A stretch of 36,677 nt of DNA, taken from positions 1-36,677 of the IMG/VR virus record IMGVR_UViG_3300007734_000638, one strand, 5' to 3'. Position 1 is the stretch's first letter. Every line of letters starts with the position of its first letter. Source of the DNA: a virus. Positions 8,421 through 15,705 of the stretch are shown here, piece after piece. The translations under genes and the position numbers were made by a program. The notes beneath the pieces are model-generated. The model searched no databases, was not told the origin of the DNA, and was given only the letters and a program-made list of their open reading frames with translations.

Positions 8421-8720
8421 TTATTTACCTTTGGCATTACGGGCGCTAATAGCCCGAGCTTTTTGCTGGGCGTCTTCTTTGCTCGACGCGCCCCATGCTT
8501 TCAGTGACAGCGCCAATCGCGTCGGATCGCCATCCGGTTCCGTCATTGGCCCCATCATGTTACCCATCCGGGCCAGAAAACTGGCACGACGGGGATTATC
8601 CCCGGCTTTAACAGGTGGTCTGAGGGTGCCACCAGTTTCGGCTTTATACGACGCCCGACCGGCGGCATTGAGTCCGCCTTCTGGATTCTTGCCTTCCTTG
8701 CGCGTCCATGCGGCACTCAT
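8421..8720 (-). CDS. Small basic head-module protein (DUF6321-like)
   Basis: 99 residues, overlapping the portal stop by 4 bases (8717-8720). The pattern AWTRKEGKNPEGGLNAAGRASY, then PVKAGDNPRRASFLARMGNM, matches from memory an uncharacterised family seen next to portal genes (DUF6321-like, 'W-x-R-K-E-G...GGL-N--GR--Y'). Basic and without membrane segments. It might bind DNA or help head assembly, but no function is known to me. It ends before the AT-rich gap ahead of the scaffold gene. Confidence 0.75.
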   Translation of the reverse strand: MSAAWTRKEGKNPEGGLNAAGRASYKAETGGTLRPPVKAGDNPRRASFLARMGNMMGPMTEPDGDPTRLALSLKAWGASSKEDAQQKARAISARNAKGK

Positions 8721-11146
8721 TCGTCCTCCCGCTCTTCTGACTGTTCCATGCCCATCGGGGAGGCGTTCATTATGCGGTCATGCTCGGCGTCGAGGCTGTC
8801 GCGTTCAGCCATCTGCTGCTCATGGAACTGCTTGGCGGCTTGCTGCACCGACGTAACTTCGTGTGCCGTATCGGCGGTGTCTTTTTTGACGGCAGCGGCC
8901 AACGCAGCATTGGCTTCATCAGCGCGGATCTTCATGGCCGTAATGGTCATCTGCGTTTCGTTCCGCATCCGTTCAATTTCAATCTTGGCTTGTTGGTCAC
9001 TTTGGGCCTGCAGCGTCTGCGCTTGCAGCTTTTCGCGCTCCTGCTGCAGGATCATGTCCTGCTTCTGGAGTTCCAACTGCGCCTGTTGTTGGAGTTTCTG
9101 GCTATCCGACTCCAATAACTTAGTCTTTTCGTCCAGCGCCTTGCCCAATTGTTCGACCATCTGGCTGGCTTGCTGCAATTGATTCTGCAACTGCTGGGAA
9201 TCCGGGCCTTCAGCTTGCGCCTGCAGCGGCGGCGGCAGCATTTTCTTGACCCGTTCAGCGGCTTCTAAGTGACCGGGGAAATCACGGAACTTCAGGTAAA
9301 TATCACCCAAGATGGGGAACAACGCGGGATTGGCTTGGAACAGATTGCCCATTTCATCCGCGCCTTCTTCGTTCCGGCTCTTGTAGCTTTTGCCAATGCT
9401 GACCGACACGCCGTAACGACCCTTTTTCAGGTCGTAATTGAGTATCTTGCCCTGCGGACGCGCCCCGACCATGGGCGACGGCATCCCCGGCGGCATCGGA
9501 GGCGCACCCTGCGGTATCGGCATCCCGGGTTGACCCATCATGCCTATCGGCATTGGCGGCGCAGGAGGAGCCTGTGGTGCGCCCTGCGGCACCGCCACGG
9601 GACGCTGCGTCTGGGGGTTCACCCGGAACGGCTGGTTGAGCATGACCGTCTTGGAGCGGTCTTCCCGGTCAAGAATCCGGGCCACGCGACCCGGACGGTC
9701 GTAAATGTGGGGAATTAAGTCCAACACGACCTTGGCTTCGTAGGTCATGCTAATTTCTGCCAGATTGTCGAGGAAATGGCTGGACCCGGCCATGTGCTGG
9801 TTCTGGAGCGCCAACACCGCTCGACCGCTCTTGGCGTTGGTAGCTTGCTGCCCTAGCGCACTCTCGTACGCGCCCGTGCCTTCGTGAATAAACTCTCGCG
9901 CCTGTTGCAGCAAGAGCATGGACGGGCCGAGACGCGACGTATCGACCTGGGTGCGCTGCGGCGGCGGGGCCGGGGTGCCATTGAGCGAGACATTGCGGTA
10001 GCGTAAGTAAGGGAAGTTGCGGACGTTGGCTAACTGCCACTCTTCCTCGTGGCCCTCTTCCTGCCCTTCCACCATGGTGTACGGCGCTTTGGTTTCCAGG
10101 GACGCCATTTCTACGGCGCTGCTGGCGCTGTAGTTCAGCAGCCGGACGGCATCTTTGTTGGGTTCAATCATGCCGACCCAGCGGCGTTCCTGCTCAAACG
10201 GAATCAATTCCCGTCCCACCACCGGGATAATGGGGATATACCGGCCATCCATCGCCTGTTTGGGTTCCAGTTCCTCAATGGCGTTAATGGTAGACCAGTA
10301 CAGGACGGGCGTCTTTTCCTTGCGTGTTCGTGCCTCGGCTCCGGTTCGTGCCGTACGTCCCGCCGGGATCTTCGTTTCGTCCGCGTCGGTGCCGTCATCT
10401 AGCAGCACCCGTGTGGTCGTTTCGTATTCCAACCGGTAATATTCGGCTACCCGAACGGCGCGACCTTCGCCTTCGTCGCCGCTGATCCACGATTGGGTGT
10501 TCATGCCAATGGCCGACAGTTCATCTTCTGAGAACGTGGCCATCTCGCTGTTGGGATACTGGCGCTTATACGCCGCCCACGGCATGTCATTTACGAGGAA
10601 CGCCCACTGCCCGTCCGAAAAGTCCGGTTCTTGCGCAAACGGGTCCAGCACCACACTGCCCTGCTGCAAGATGCGCTTAATCATGATGCGCTGGTCAAAC
10701 GGATCACCCGAGTCCGGGTCAGGCTCGGTCATCACGCGGTAATACCCGCGTCCCGCCTTGACAGCCCGTTCAAACGCCCACGACCGCGCCAATCCCGCAC
10801 GGCTTTCGACCTCAATGCGCCGATACAATCCCTGAATAATCTCGGCGGTGTCATCGCTGGCTTCGTCGGACAACGCATGGATGGTGACGCCCAGATGCGC
10901 CCCCTTTTCGGCGTTCAGCACCAATTGGATCGGGTGATCCAAGCTAGGGATCGACAACATGGGCCGCTGTGGAATAGCTACGCCGCCAATTAGCTGCGGC
11001 TTGCGCTGGTCTTTGACTTCGGTGGGCCAGCACAAATCCGGCACTTGGAAACGCAGGGCGTCTACTTCACGGTTGCGCTGCTCCACATCGGCGTCGGTGC
11101 CAACCTTAAATCGGTCAAGGGCTTGCTGCAATTCAGGTGTTGCCAT
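8717..11146 (-). CDS. Portal protein, P22-like
   Basis: 809 residues (P22 gp1 has 725). The N-terminal core RFKVGTDADVEQRNREVDAL then LIGGVAIPQRPMLSIPSLDH, and WAFERAVKAGRGYYRVMTEP followed by VVLDPFAQEPDFSDGQWAF, is characteristic of P22-type portals. A Pro/Gly/Met-rich stretch (about 530-575) precedes a long Gln-rich helical region (about 640-760), equivalent to the helical barrel or crown. The portal forms the dodecameric ring through which DNA is packaged and ejected and to which terminase docks. It follows TerL after a one-base step (11147/11146). Confidence 0.87.
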   Translation of the reverse strand: MATPELQQALDRFKVGTDADVEQRNREVDALRFQVPDLCWPTEVKDQRKPQLIGGVAIPQRPMLSIPSLDHPIQLVLNAEKGAHLGVTIHALSDEASDDTAEIIQGLYRRIEVESRAGLARSWAFERAVKAGRGYYRVMTEPDPDSGDPFDQRIMIKRILQQGSVVLDPFAQEPDFSDGQWAFLVNDMPWAAYKRQYPNSEMATFSEDELSAIGMNTQSWISGDEGEGRAVRVAEYYRLEYETTTRVLLDDGTDADETKIPAGRTARTGAEARTRKEKTPVLYWSTINAIEELEPKQAMDGRYIPIIPVVGRELIPFEQERRWVGMIEPNKDAVRLLNYSASSAVEMASLETKAPYTMVEGQEEGHEEEWQLANVRNFPYLRYRNVSLNGTPAPPPQRTQVDTSRLGPSMLLLQQAREFIHEGTGAYESALGQQATNAKSGRAVLALQNQHMAGSSHFLDNLAEISMTYEAKVVLDLIPHIYDRPGRVARILDREDRSKTVMLNQPFRVNPQTQRPVAVPQGAPQAPPAPPMPIGMMGQPGMPIPQGAPPMPPGMPSPMVGARPQGKILNYDLKKGRYGVSVSIGKSYKSRNEEGADEMGNLFQANPALFPILGDIYLKFRDFPGHLEAAERVKKMLPPPLQAQAEGPDSQQLQNQLQQASQMVEQLGKALDEKTKLLESDSQKLQQQAQLELQKQDMILQQEREKLQAQTLQAQSDQQAKIEIERMRNETQMTITAMKIRADEANAALAAAVKKDTADTAHEVTSVQQAAKQFHEQQMAERDSLDAEHDRIMNASPMGMEQSEEREDE

Positions 11147-12574
11147 TTAATGTGCCATCCAGCTTGAGGCTTGCGACGTGCGCCGTGGTGACCGATTAAC
11201 CGTTTGTGGGGCCACGCGCATCTGTGATCGCCCACTAATGACTAAATACCGCGTGGCATCCATTAAATGGTCGCCACTTTTGACAATCTTACCTTGCTCG
11301 TCCCGATGATACTTGCGAAACTCGTTGCGCCAGTTGCGAAGATGCTCTTGCACCTTGAGCCGCCCCGATACCAGCAAGTTCCACGTTTCGGTAATACCAG
11401 CTTCTACGGCATTAACGGCAGGGTCGAGCTTGAGGCCCAACCGCCCGTAAATCTGAATCAGGGTGCGCCCATCAATCTGGCTACTGCCGGACGACGCGGG
11501 GTCAATCACGCCAGACATCCACGCGCCACGGGCTTTGACCGCTTCGGCATGGCTGGCGGGTTCGCCCTGTCCTTGATAATGCTCGTCATACAGCACAATC
11601 TGGCCGGATCCGGGATTCTGTGCGCCCCAAATGACGGCGGTGCGGTTCCAGCCCACATCCATCGCGTAGACTTTGCGCCAGGTGTCGGGAATCTCAGCAG
11701 TCGGGACGATGATGTCCTTCTCGGAGATGGGATAAATCGCGCCCGACCCCAGACTGGGTTCGCCCTCGGTTCGGGCCGCAATTTGGTAGGGTGGCGTGGT
11801 CGCCATCAGGGCGCGGCGTTCATCGACATCCAGATGCGGGACATCTTTCCATCCGGCTTGGATATACGTCTTAAACTCGGCGGCTAAGTCCGTTTCTGGC
11901 TCAAGAAATCCCTTAACCACCGCGCTCATGCCCTGCAACGGCGTGAACGTCACCATCACAATGCCCTTGGTGGTCACCGTGCGGTAGAGCATTTCGGTGT
12001 AGCAGTCGGACGGCGGCTCCTCGTCGCACCAGATGACATGCTTGCTGGTGCCTTCAAACGACGGTCGTCCCTGTTCGTAGGTCTTGAGGCCCAACAAACT
12101 CTGGCCCCCGGACACATGTTTGATCACCGCGCCTTCCAGCGCCCCCGGCAACCCTCGGCTGCTAATCGTGGAGACGATAAGATGGGCGGGAATCATACCC
12201 GTGCCTGGCAGTTGGACGGATCCCAGCAACTTGGCTTGGACAATGTCGCGGGTCGTCTGGCTATTAGTGCCAACGGCCCAGCATTCCACGGGGGTGTCAA
12301 ACCGACGACCGGCCCACCACTTCGGATAGAGGCCCGTCAGGTGGCAGGTCAGTTCGTAGGCGCCTGCTTCCGACTTGCCCACCCGATTCGCGGCCATAAA
12401 CAGCCGCTCTTTAAAGACTTTGCCTTGCGAAAAGAATTCTAAGTGGCGGGGATAGAGCGCCCGGGCCAAGGGGCCGCTGTCGGCAAAGAAGTTGGTAAAC
12501 CGGGACGACGACCGGCGTTCCGCTTCATCCATCAGGCGCTGAAACAGCACCTGTTCGTCTAGCGTCAGTGGCAT
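11147..12574 (-). CDS. terL: Terminase large subunit (packaging ATPase-nuclease)
   Basis: 475 residues. Walker A is AANRVGKS (61-68), Walker B VIWCDEE (180-186), with a coupling motif TFTP (209-212). The RNase H-like nuclease carboxylates are Asp306 in AMDVGW, Asp359 in VIDPA, and Asp436/Asp439 in DHLMDATRY. All key residues are present, so it should be active. It translocates and cuts DNA at the portal. The length fits P22 gp2 (499). It directly follows the putative small subunit. From sequence alone I cannot tell headful from cos or terminal-repeat packaging; the apparent circularity favours headful or circular permutation. Confidence 0.93.
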   Translation of the reverse strand: MPLTLDEQVLFQRLMDEAERRSSSRFTNFFADSGPLARALYPRHLEFFSQGKVFKERLFMAANRVGKSEAGAYELTCHLTGLYPKWWAGRRFDTPVECWAVGTNSQTTRDIVQAKLLGSVQLPGTGMIPAHLIVSTISSRGLPGALEGAVIKHVSGGQSLLGLKTYEQGRPSFEGTSKHVIWCDEEPPSDCYTEMLYRTVTTKGIVMVTFTPLQGMSAVVKGFLEPETDLAAEFKTYIQAGWKDVPHLDVDERRALMATTPPYQIAARTEGEPSLGSGAIYPISEKDIIVPTAEIPDTWRKVYAMDVGWNRTAVIWGAQNPGSGQIVLYDEHYQGQGEPASHAEAVKARGAWMSGVIDPASSGSSQIDGRTLIQIYGRLGLKLDPAVNAVEAGITETWNLLVSGRLKVQEHLRNWRNEFRKYHRDEQGKIVKSGDHLMDATRYLVISGRSQMRVAPQTVNRSPRRTSQASSWMAH

Positions 12575-13036
12575 TTAATCGTGGAGCTTCTTGAGCAACG
12601 CCGCCATGCTGGCTTTCAATTCCGCATCACTGAGACTTGCGGTCGGGGTCGAAGTCACATCCAGATCCAAACTCTGCCGCGCCTGTCCAAACAGGCGATC
12701 CATGATGTCCTTGAGGATGGGCGCACTGGGCGCAATGGCACTCAGCCGATATGCCTGTTCTCCCGCGTCCAGTTTTTCGTTCATGACATCCGCATCCACC
12801 ACCGTCTGCCACTTGCCCTGCGCGTCCCGCGCTTGCATGTGGGTGACGCCCTCAGCGGCGGTCAACTGCGCTTCCACCAGCCGGTCAAACCGTTTCGACA
12901 CGGCCTGTTTCCACGCGGCCAGCAATTCGGCCTTTTCGCGGAGCCGCATGGTCTGACGAATCTTCGTGCCGTTGACAATGTCGCCCGGTCGATGTTTATA
13001 CCGGGGGCCAAGTTTGGGTGTTCTGGACGTGGGCAT
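12575..13036 (-). CDS. Probable terminase small subunit
   Basis: 153 residues, next to terL with no gap, similar in length to P22 gp3 (162). Basic N-terminus (PKLGPRYKHRPGD), then a long helix (REKAELLAAWKQAVSKRFDRLVE), and a C-terminal segment ending ELKASMAALLKKL. The basic N-terminal DNA-binding part and helical oligomerisation core fit a small terminase, but I recognise no family signature. The call rests mainly on position and size. The start at 13036 has an AGGG-type ribosome site and is the first gene of the late operon. Confidence 0.6.
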   Translation of the reverse strand: MPTSRTPKLGPRYKHRPGDIVNGTKIRQTMRLREKAELLAAWKQAVSKRFDRLVEAQLTAAEGVTHMQARDAQGKWQTVVDADVMNEKLDAGEQAYRLSAIAPSAPILKDIMDRLFGQARQSLDLDVTSTPTASLSDAELKASMAALLKKLHD

Positions 13037-13068
13037 ATCGCTGCCCTTGGTTGTATCACAGTTGGGAC

Positions 13069-13096
13069 TTGACGGGTAGTCCCGTTGTGCTATCGT
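13069..13096 (+). promoter_or_regulatory. Sigma70-type promoter reading into the structured RNA
   Basis: TTGACG (13069-13074, 5 of 6 matches) and TATCGT (13091-13096, 4 of 6) are separated by 16 bases. Transcription would start near 13102-13104, exactly at the foot of the first hairpin of the RNA candidate. It faces away from the terminase gene that begins at 13036 on the other strand. Confidence 0.55.
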
Positions 13097-13101
13097 AAGG
13101 G

Positions 13102-13316
13102 TGCTCTGCCGGGAGGGTAAACCGCTGGCGGCAGGGCGACGTTGTTGAGGTAGCTACCAGCATCAGACAGCTACCACGGTGGGAACCCCCTTCAGTGGGG
13201 AACCGATTAGAGCCGCTGATGAGGTGTACGACGCACACCTAACGTCTGATCGCGTGGTGCCTCGATCGTGAGGAGCCACCCCACTCTCCGCTCAACGCCG
13301 AGTCCCTCGGTTTGTT
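13102..13316 (+). ncRNA. Candidate structured non-coding RNA, unknown class
   Basis: About 215 bases between a promoter-like pair and a terminator-like hairpin, with no convincing reading frame. Hairpins on the plus strand: 103-111/129-137 (GCTCTGCCG with CGGCAGGGC, 9 pairs including one G-U); 149-155/169-175 (GGTAGCT with AGCTACC); 187-190/197-200; 222-227/235-240 (AGGTGT with ACACCT); 254-257+260-263/270-273+276-279 (all +13000). The loop of the second hairpin contains ATCAGAC (13162-13168). This is complementary to GTCTGAT (13244-13250), and its CATCAG part (13161-13166) to CTGATG (13216-13221), giving two alternative pseudoknots. It lies next to the terminase genes. I do not recognise a known RNA family. 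Confidence 0.55.
13298..13316 (+). terminator. Rho-independent terminator of the RNA candidate
   Basis: CCGAG (13298-13302), a 3-base loop TCC, CTCGG (13306-13310), then TTTGTT. The stem is short but fully GC-closed and is followed directly by the T-rich run on the plus strand. Confidence 0.5.
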
Positions 13317-13324
13317 CGCGGATC

Positions 13325-13363
13325 ATGGGTAGGTTCGCCCCAGACTGGGAGAACTCTACCCAT
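13325..13363. other. Long imperfect hairpin
   Basis: ATGGGTAG (13325-13332) pairs with CTACCCAT (13356-13363), GTTC (13333-13336) with GAAC (13351-13354), and the tip CCCAG/CTGGG (13339-13343/13345-13349) closes it. About 16 pairs in 39 bases, with a bulged T and a small internal loop. It lies just past the terminator of the RNA candidate. It could be a second terminator, an RNase-processing site or a protein-binding dyad. Confidence 0.5.
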
Positions 13364-13425
13364 CTTCCAACTCACATCCGTTCCCTCTTCCTATTCAGTA
13401 CCAGATCTACACACTTCATGGGCGT

Positions 13426-13467
13426 ATCCTCCGCCCCCGCCCCCAAAGGGCGGGAAGGACGGAGGAT
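13426..13467. other. Very stable GC hairpin
   Basis: The outer stem ATCCTCCG (13426-13433) pairs with CGGAGGAT (13460-13467). The inner stem CCCGCCC (13436-13442) pairs with GGGCGGG (13448-13454), with loop CCAAA. Fifteen pairs, mostly G-C. No T-run follows directly on either strand. It probably works as a transcription or replication roadblock, or as an insulator between the late operon and the palindrome cluster. Confidence 0.5.
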
Positions 13468-13619
13468 CTGGCCACCCTCTGTACATTACCTTCCTTGATC
13501 TTTCCTGATTTCTCCGATCCTCCATGCGTCCACCCGCCAGGCTCCAGTTTTTGGGCCGTTTCTGGCTCTCCGTGTTCTGTTTCGGCACACGCGTGTTCCA
13601 TTTCAAACCATTTCACTGC

Positions 13620-13715
13620 CCGGACAATTTGTCCGGACAACCCGGACACGTTGTCCGCCCTTAGCCTTTACGTGTCCGGACAACCTGTCCGCCTTGTCCG
13701 GACAATCTGTCCGCC
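13620..13715. repeat. Palindrome/iteron cluster A (TTGTCCGGACAA)
   Basis: The complete palindrome occurs at 13629-13640, 13694-13705 and, one base shorter, 13673-13683. Half sites (TGTCCG or CGGACA) lie at 13620-13627, 13643-13648, 13651-13657, 13686-13691 and 13708-13713. A 21-base unit, TGTCCGGACAA-y-CTGTCCGCC, is repeated in tandem, and TGTCCGCCCTTAGC occurs twice. The same motif forms cluster B at 16.9-17.1 kb, so a sequence-specific DNA-binding protein (repressor or replication initiator) is expected. Confidence 0.8.
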
Positions 13716-14004
13716 CTTAGCGTTGACAGTTTTACTGCGTATCCAGTTGTTTTCTGGATTTCGCGGGGTATGAAGAGGTGGGAGGGGGGAATCCCGAATC
13801 CAAAAGCGCTTCGGTTTCTACCGGGCCGGAATCCGATTAGGGCAAACGCCCAATCCTGAACTGGGTGAGCTGGCGCCGGGAACCACGGCGGCCGGGCCAG
13901 CTACCGGCCCGTACATGGGTTGGGTCACATGCCCCACATGGGCGTGGGAGGGGAGGGGAAGGTTGGAGACCCTGTCCATTCTAGGCAAGAGTTGAGTGTA
14001 GGAC
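13716..14004. other. Non-coding stretch with hairpins
   Basis: No convincing gene. A perfect -35-like TTGACA stands at 13723-13728, but no good -10 follows. Hairpins: GATTaGGGC/GCCCAATC (13835-13855) and CGGGCC/GGCCCG (13893-13911), the latter overlapping an alternative AGCTGGC/GCCAGCT pairing. A 29-codon ATG frame at about 13770 is too short and unsupported to call. The stretch ends in G-rich sequence near 13950. Confidence 0.4.
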
Positions 14005-14047
14005 TGTCACCTAAAGTGGACACTTCTTTTGTCACCTAAAGTGGACA
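14005..14047. repeat. Two identical 18-bp operator-like repeats
   Basis: TGTCACCTAAAGTGGACA occurs at 14005-14022 and again at 14030-14047, 25 bases apart start to start. Each copy has imperfect dyad symmetry (TGTC...GACA). The second copy covers the -35 element and spacer of the promoter at 14029-14057, as a repressor site would. Confidence 0.7.
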
Positions 14048-14057
14048 TTAAAATAAT
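14029..14057 (+). promoter_or_regulatory. Promoter for the early plus-strand operon
   Basis: TTGTCA (14029-14034, 5 of 6) and AATAAT (14052-14057, 5 of 6) with a 17-base spacer. The operator-like repeat overlaps it. A weaker extended -10 (TGCTATACG, 14083-14091) lies just downstream and could be a second start. The leader to the first gene at 14245 would be about 180 bases. Confidence 0.5.
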
Positions 14058-14139
14058 ACGCAACTTGTTGTACGATTGTGCTTGCTATACGCTTGGGCCT
14101 TGTGTTCTACTTGTCTGGTCGGCACGTTTCGCCGACGGG

Positions 14140-14168
14140 CCCGCGTCATCCCGGCGCGGGTCATTTTT
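14140..14168 (+). terminator. Leader terminator / attenuator-like hairpin
   Basis: CCCGCG (14140-14145) pairs with CGCGGG (14155-14160) across a 9-base loop and is followed by TCATTTTT. It lies between the promoter near 14.03 kb and the first gene at 14245, so it could attenuate the early operon. Confidence 0.5.
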
Positions 14169-14244
14169 GAAACTAAGAACAGGCGCTCGAACTCATCGTA
14201 CGCCGGTGGATTCGTCGAAGCATGCAAAGTATGGGGACAAGACA

Positions 14245-14478
14245 ATGCACAAAATGACCGCTGATGAACAAATCGACGCTATCCTCTCCGATTTGATGAC
14301 CGACATCCGGTGCGCTGAAGCGCAAGCAACTGACGGCCCGTTTTTTCCCGAACGCAATATCACCGCGATCGAGCTTCGCGATTACGCCTCGAAATGCCGA
14401 GTGCAAGTCGGAATGATCACGGCTCGGCGTGGCGAGGGTATGCGGATCGTGAATGCGCTCATCGATGGAGAGCAATAA
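14245..14478 (+). CDS. Small early protein of unknown function
   Basis: 77 residues from the ATG at 14245, preceded by GGGGACAAGACA. The open frame extends 72 codons upstream, but that part covers the hairpin leader and has no ribosome site, so I reject the longer start. The protein is acidic at its N-terminus (MTADEQIDAILSDLMTDIRC) and has two predicted helices, the second in YASKCRVQVGMITARRGEGM. I recognise no family. As first gene of a promoter-proximal early operon it is a candidate host-takeover or regulatory protein, by position only. Confidence 0.65.
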   Translation: MHKMTADEQIDAILSDLMTDIRCAEAQATDGPFFPERNITAIELRDYASKCRVQVGMITARRGEGMRIVNALIDGEQ

Positions 14479-14526
14479 ATAGACTCAACACACGGACACC
14501 ACTCGGGCGCAGCTACAACGGCCCTG

Positions 14527-14556
14527 TTGACAATCCGAACCGTTTAGGTATTTAAT
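14527..14556 (+). promoter_or_regulatory. Strong promoter for the ADP-ribosyltransferase gene
   Basis: A perfect TTGACA (14527-14532) is followed after 18 bases by TTTAAT (14551-14556, 5 of 6). Transcription would start near 14563, about 38 bases ahead of the TTG start. This is one of the best promoter matches in the window and lies inside the early operon, giving the enzyme its own expression. Confidence 0.6.
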
Positions 14557-14600
14557 CCGTTTACTCGTTCGATTCACACACACAAGAAAAGGAACAAGAC

Positions 14601-15404
14601 TTGACCATAACAAGACTTGAACAGTTGACTCACGCAGAACGTTTGACCGAAGCGCTGGTGCTGGCCGTCCTGGTGGGAGCCGAGAACAAGGTGGCGCAAG
14701 GCATCAAAGCGTTTCACGGTTCCCCACATGACTTTGACCAGTTCAGCGTAAGCAAGATCGGGACGGGGGAAGGGGCGCAAGCCTACGGGCATGGGCTGTA
14801 TTTCGCGGAAGCGCCAGAGACAGCGGGATTCTATAAAGATTTCCTGGCGAAGAAAGCGGATACGCCAGAGTATTGGGAATCTGTCAAGGATCGCGTGCCT
14901 GAGTTCTTAGGGGTGGGCGAACAGGACGAGCTTTTCAAACTCAAGCAGAAACTTGCCAAGAACGCCACGAATGGCCCACCGTTGACGGCTCAAGAAACGG
15001 GGAGATTCGATGCATTGAATGGTCGATACCGCGAATACTACGAAGCCGTAGACGCGCTAAAGCCCAAAGGCCACATGTATGAAGTCAACATCGACGCCGA
15101 CCCCGAGGACTTTCTTGATTGGGATGCCCCCCTAAGCCAGCAGAGCGAGAAGGTGCGGCAGGCGTTCACAAACTTGCACGGGCCTGAAGATTTAGCGAAT
15201 TACGCGGATGCCCCTGGTCGGAAGTGGGCAGGCCCAGCCGCCAGTGAAAGACTTCGCAAGGCGGGCATCCCCGGCATCAAGTATCTTGACGGGGCCTCCC
15301 GCTCAGCCGGGCAAGGCTCCCACAACTACGTCGTGTTTGACGATACCAGAATCAGTATTGTAAGGAAATTCGGCACCGCCGCACTGCTGGAGGCGCGATC
15401 GTGA
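14601..15404 (+). CDS. Stand-alone ADP-ribosyltransferase (ART-PolyVal-like)
   Basis: 267 residues from a TTG at 14601, with AAAGGA about 8 bases upstream. The core begins at residue 36, KAFHGSPHDFDQF (His39 in the NAD-binding strand). It continues with GTGEGAQAYGHGLYFAE (Tyr62 and Tyr67 region) and ends with AGIPGIKYLDGASR and NYVVFDD, the signature of the ART domain found in phage 'polyvalent' proteins, which transfers ADP-ribose from NAD to a protein or nucleic-acid target. In other phages the domain is normally part of a giant fused protein; here it is almost the whole gene, with only about 35 leading residues. It overlaps the next gene by 4 bases. The target is unknown; host proteins are the usual guess, as for T4 Alt/ModA. 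Confidence 0.75.
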   Translation: MTITRLEQLTHAERLTEALVLAVLVGAENKVAQGIKAFHGSPHDFDQFSVSKIGTGEGAQAYGHGLYFAEAPETAGFYKDFLAKKADTPEYWESVKDRVPEFLGVGEQDELFKLKQKLAKNATNGPPLTAQETGRFDALNGRYREYYEAVDALKPKGHMYEVNIDADPEDFLDWDAPLSQQSEKVRQAFTNLHGPEDLANYADAPGRKWAGPAASERLRKAGIPGIKYLDGASRSAGQGSHNYVVFDDTRISIVRKFGTAALLEARS

Positions 15405-15703
15405 ACCGCCAATCTATTTCCGGTGGTTGGATTGACCTCGACACGGCAAAAAAGTTTGCCGAAGATCGCAAGTGGGACGGTCACAACATGATCAGTGTCA
15501 ACACCGGGTCGCAATGGGATCACGAAGTGTTGTACCGCAGTGCCGGCGGCGTCTACGTGTTGCACACCTGGTCAGACTACCAGGGCACTCGTGACACGTG
15601 GGAGCGGATCGGTATTCACAACGCGGTCGCGTGGCTGTTGCGGAACGACTACCAGCCCACGACGCCGGACGAAGAAGCGATTGTGGCCGGGTTGGAGGTC
15701 TGA
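15401..15703 (+). CDS. Unknown partner gene of the ADP-ribosyltransferase
   Basis: 100 residues, GTG start at 15401 in a GTGA overlap with the ART stop. A compact soluble protein: SGGWIDLDTAKKFAEDRKWD, then NMISVNTGSQWDHEVLYR, then GVYVLHTWSDYQGTRDTWER and a helix NAVAWLLRNDY. I have seen this 'TGSQW-HE-L' arrangement in uncharacterised plasmid and phage proteins but know no function. The tight coupling to a potentially toxic enzyme makes an antitoxin, immunity or targeting role possible. That is inference from arrangement only. Confidence 0.7.
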   Translation: MNRQSISGGWIDLDTAKKFAEDRKWDGHNMISVNTGSQWDHEVLYRSAGGVYVLHTWSDYQGTRDTWERIGIHNAVAWLLRNDYQPTTPDEEAIVAGLEV

Positions 15704-15705
15704 TC

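Noticed and set aside
13056-13238. 60-residue minus-strand frame upstream of the small terminase
   Set aside because: It runs through the structured RNA candidate, has no ribosome site and an unlikely composition.
13216-13243. Hammerhead-ribozyme-like core (CTGATGA, stem, then TAAC)
   Set aside because: The required GAAA after stem II is replaced by TAAC (the essential G is missing), and no matching stem I or cleavage triplet is found.
13620-13715. CRISPR array
   Set aside because: The repeats are 12-bp palindromes with irregular 2-10 base gaps; there are no constant-length spacers and no cas genes.
13495-13773. 92-residue plus-strand frame over palindrome cluster A
   Set aside because: Composed of repeat translations with no ribosome site or family resemblance.
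14029-14244. N-terminal extension of the first early gene to 149 residues
   Set aside because: The extension covers an operator, a promoter and a terminator-like hairpin, and lacks a ribosome site.
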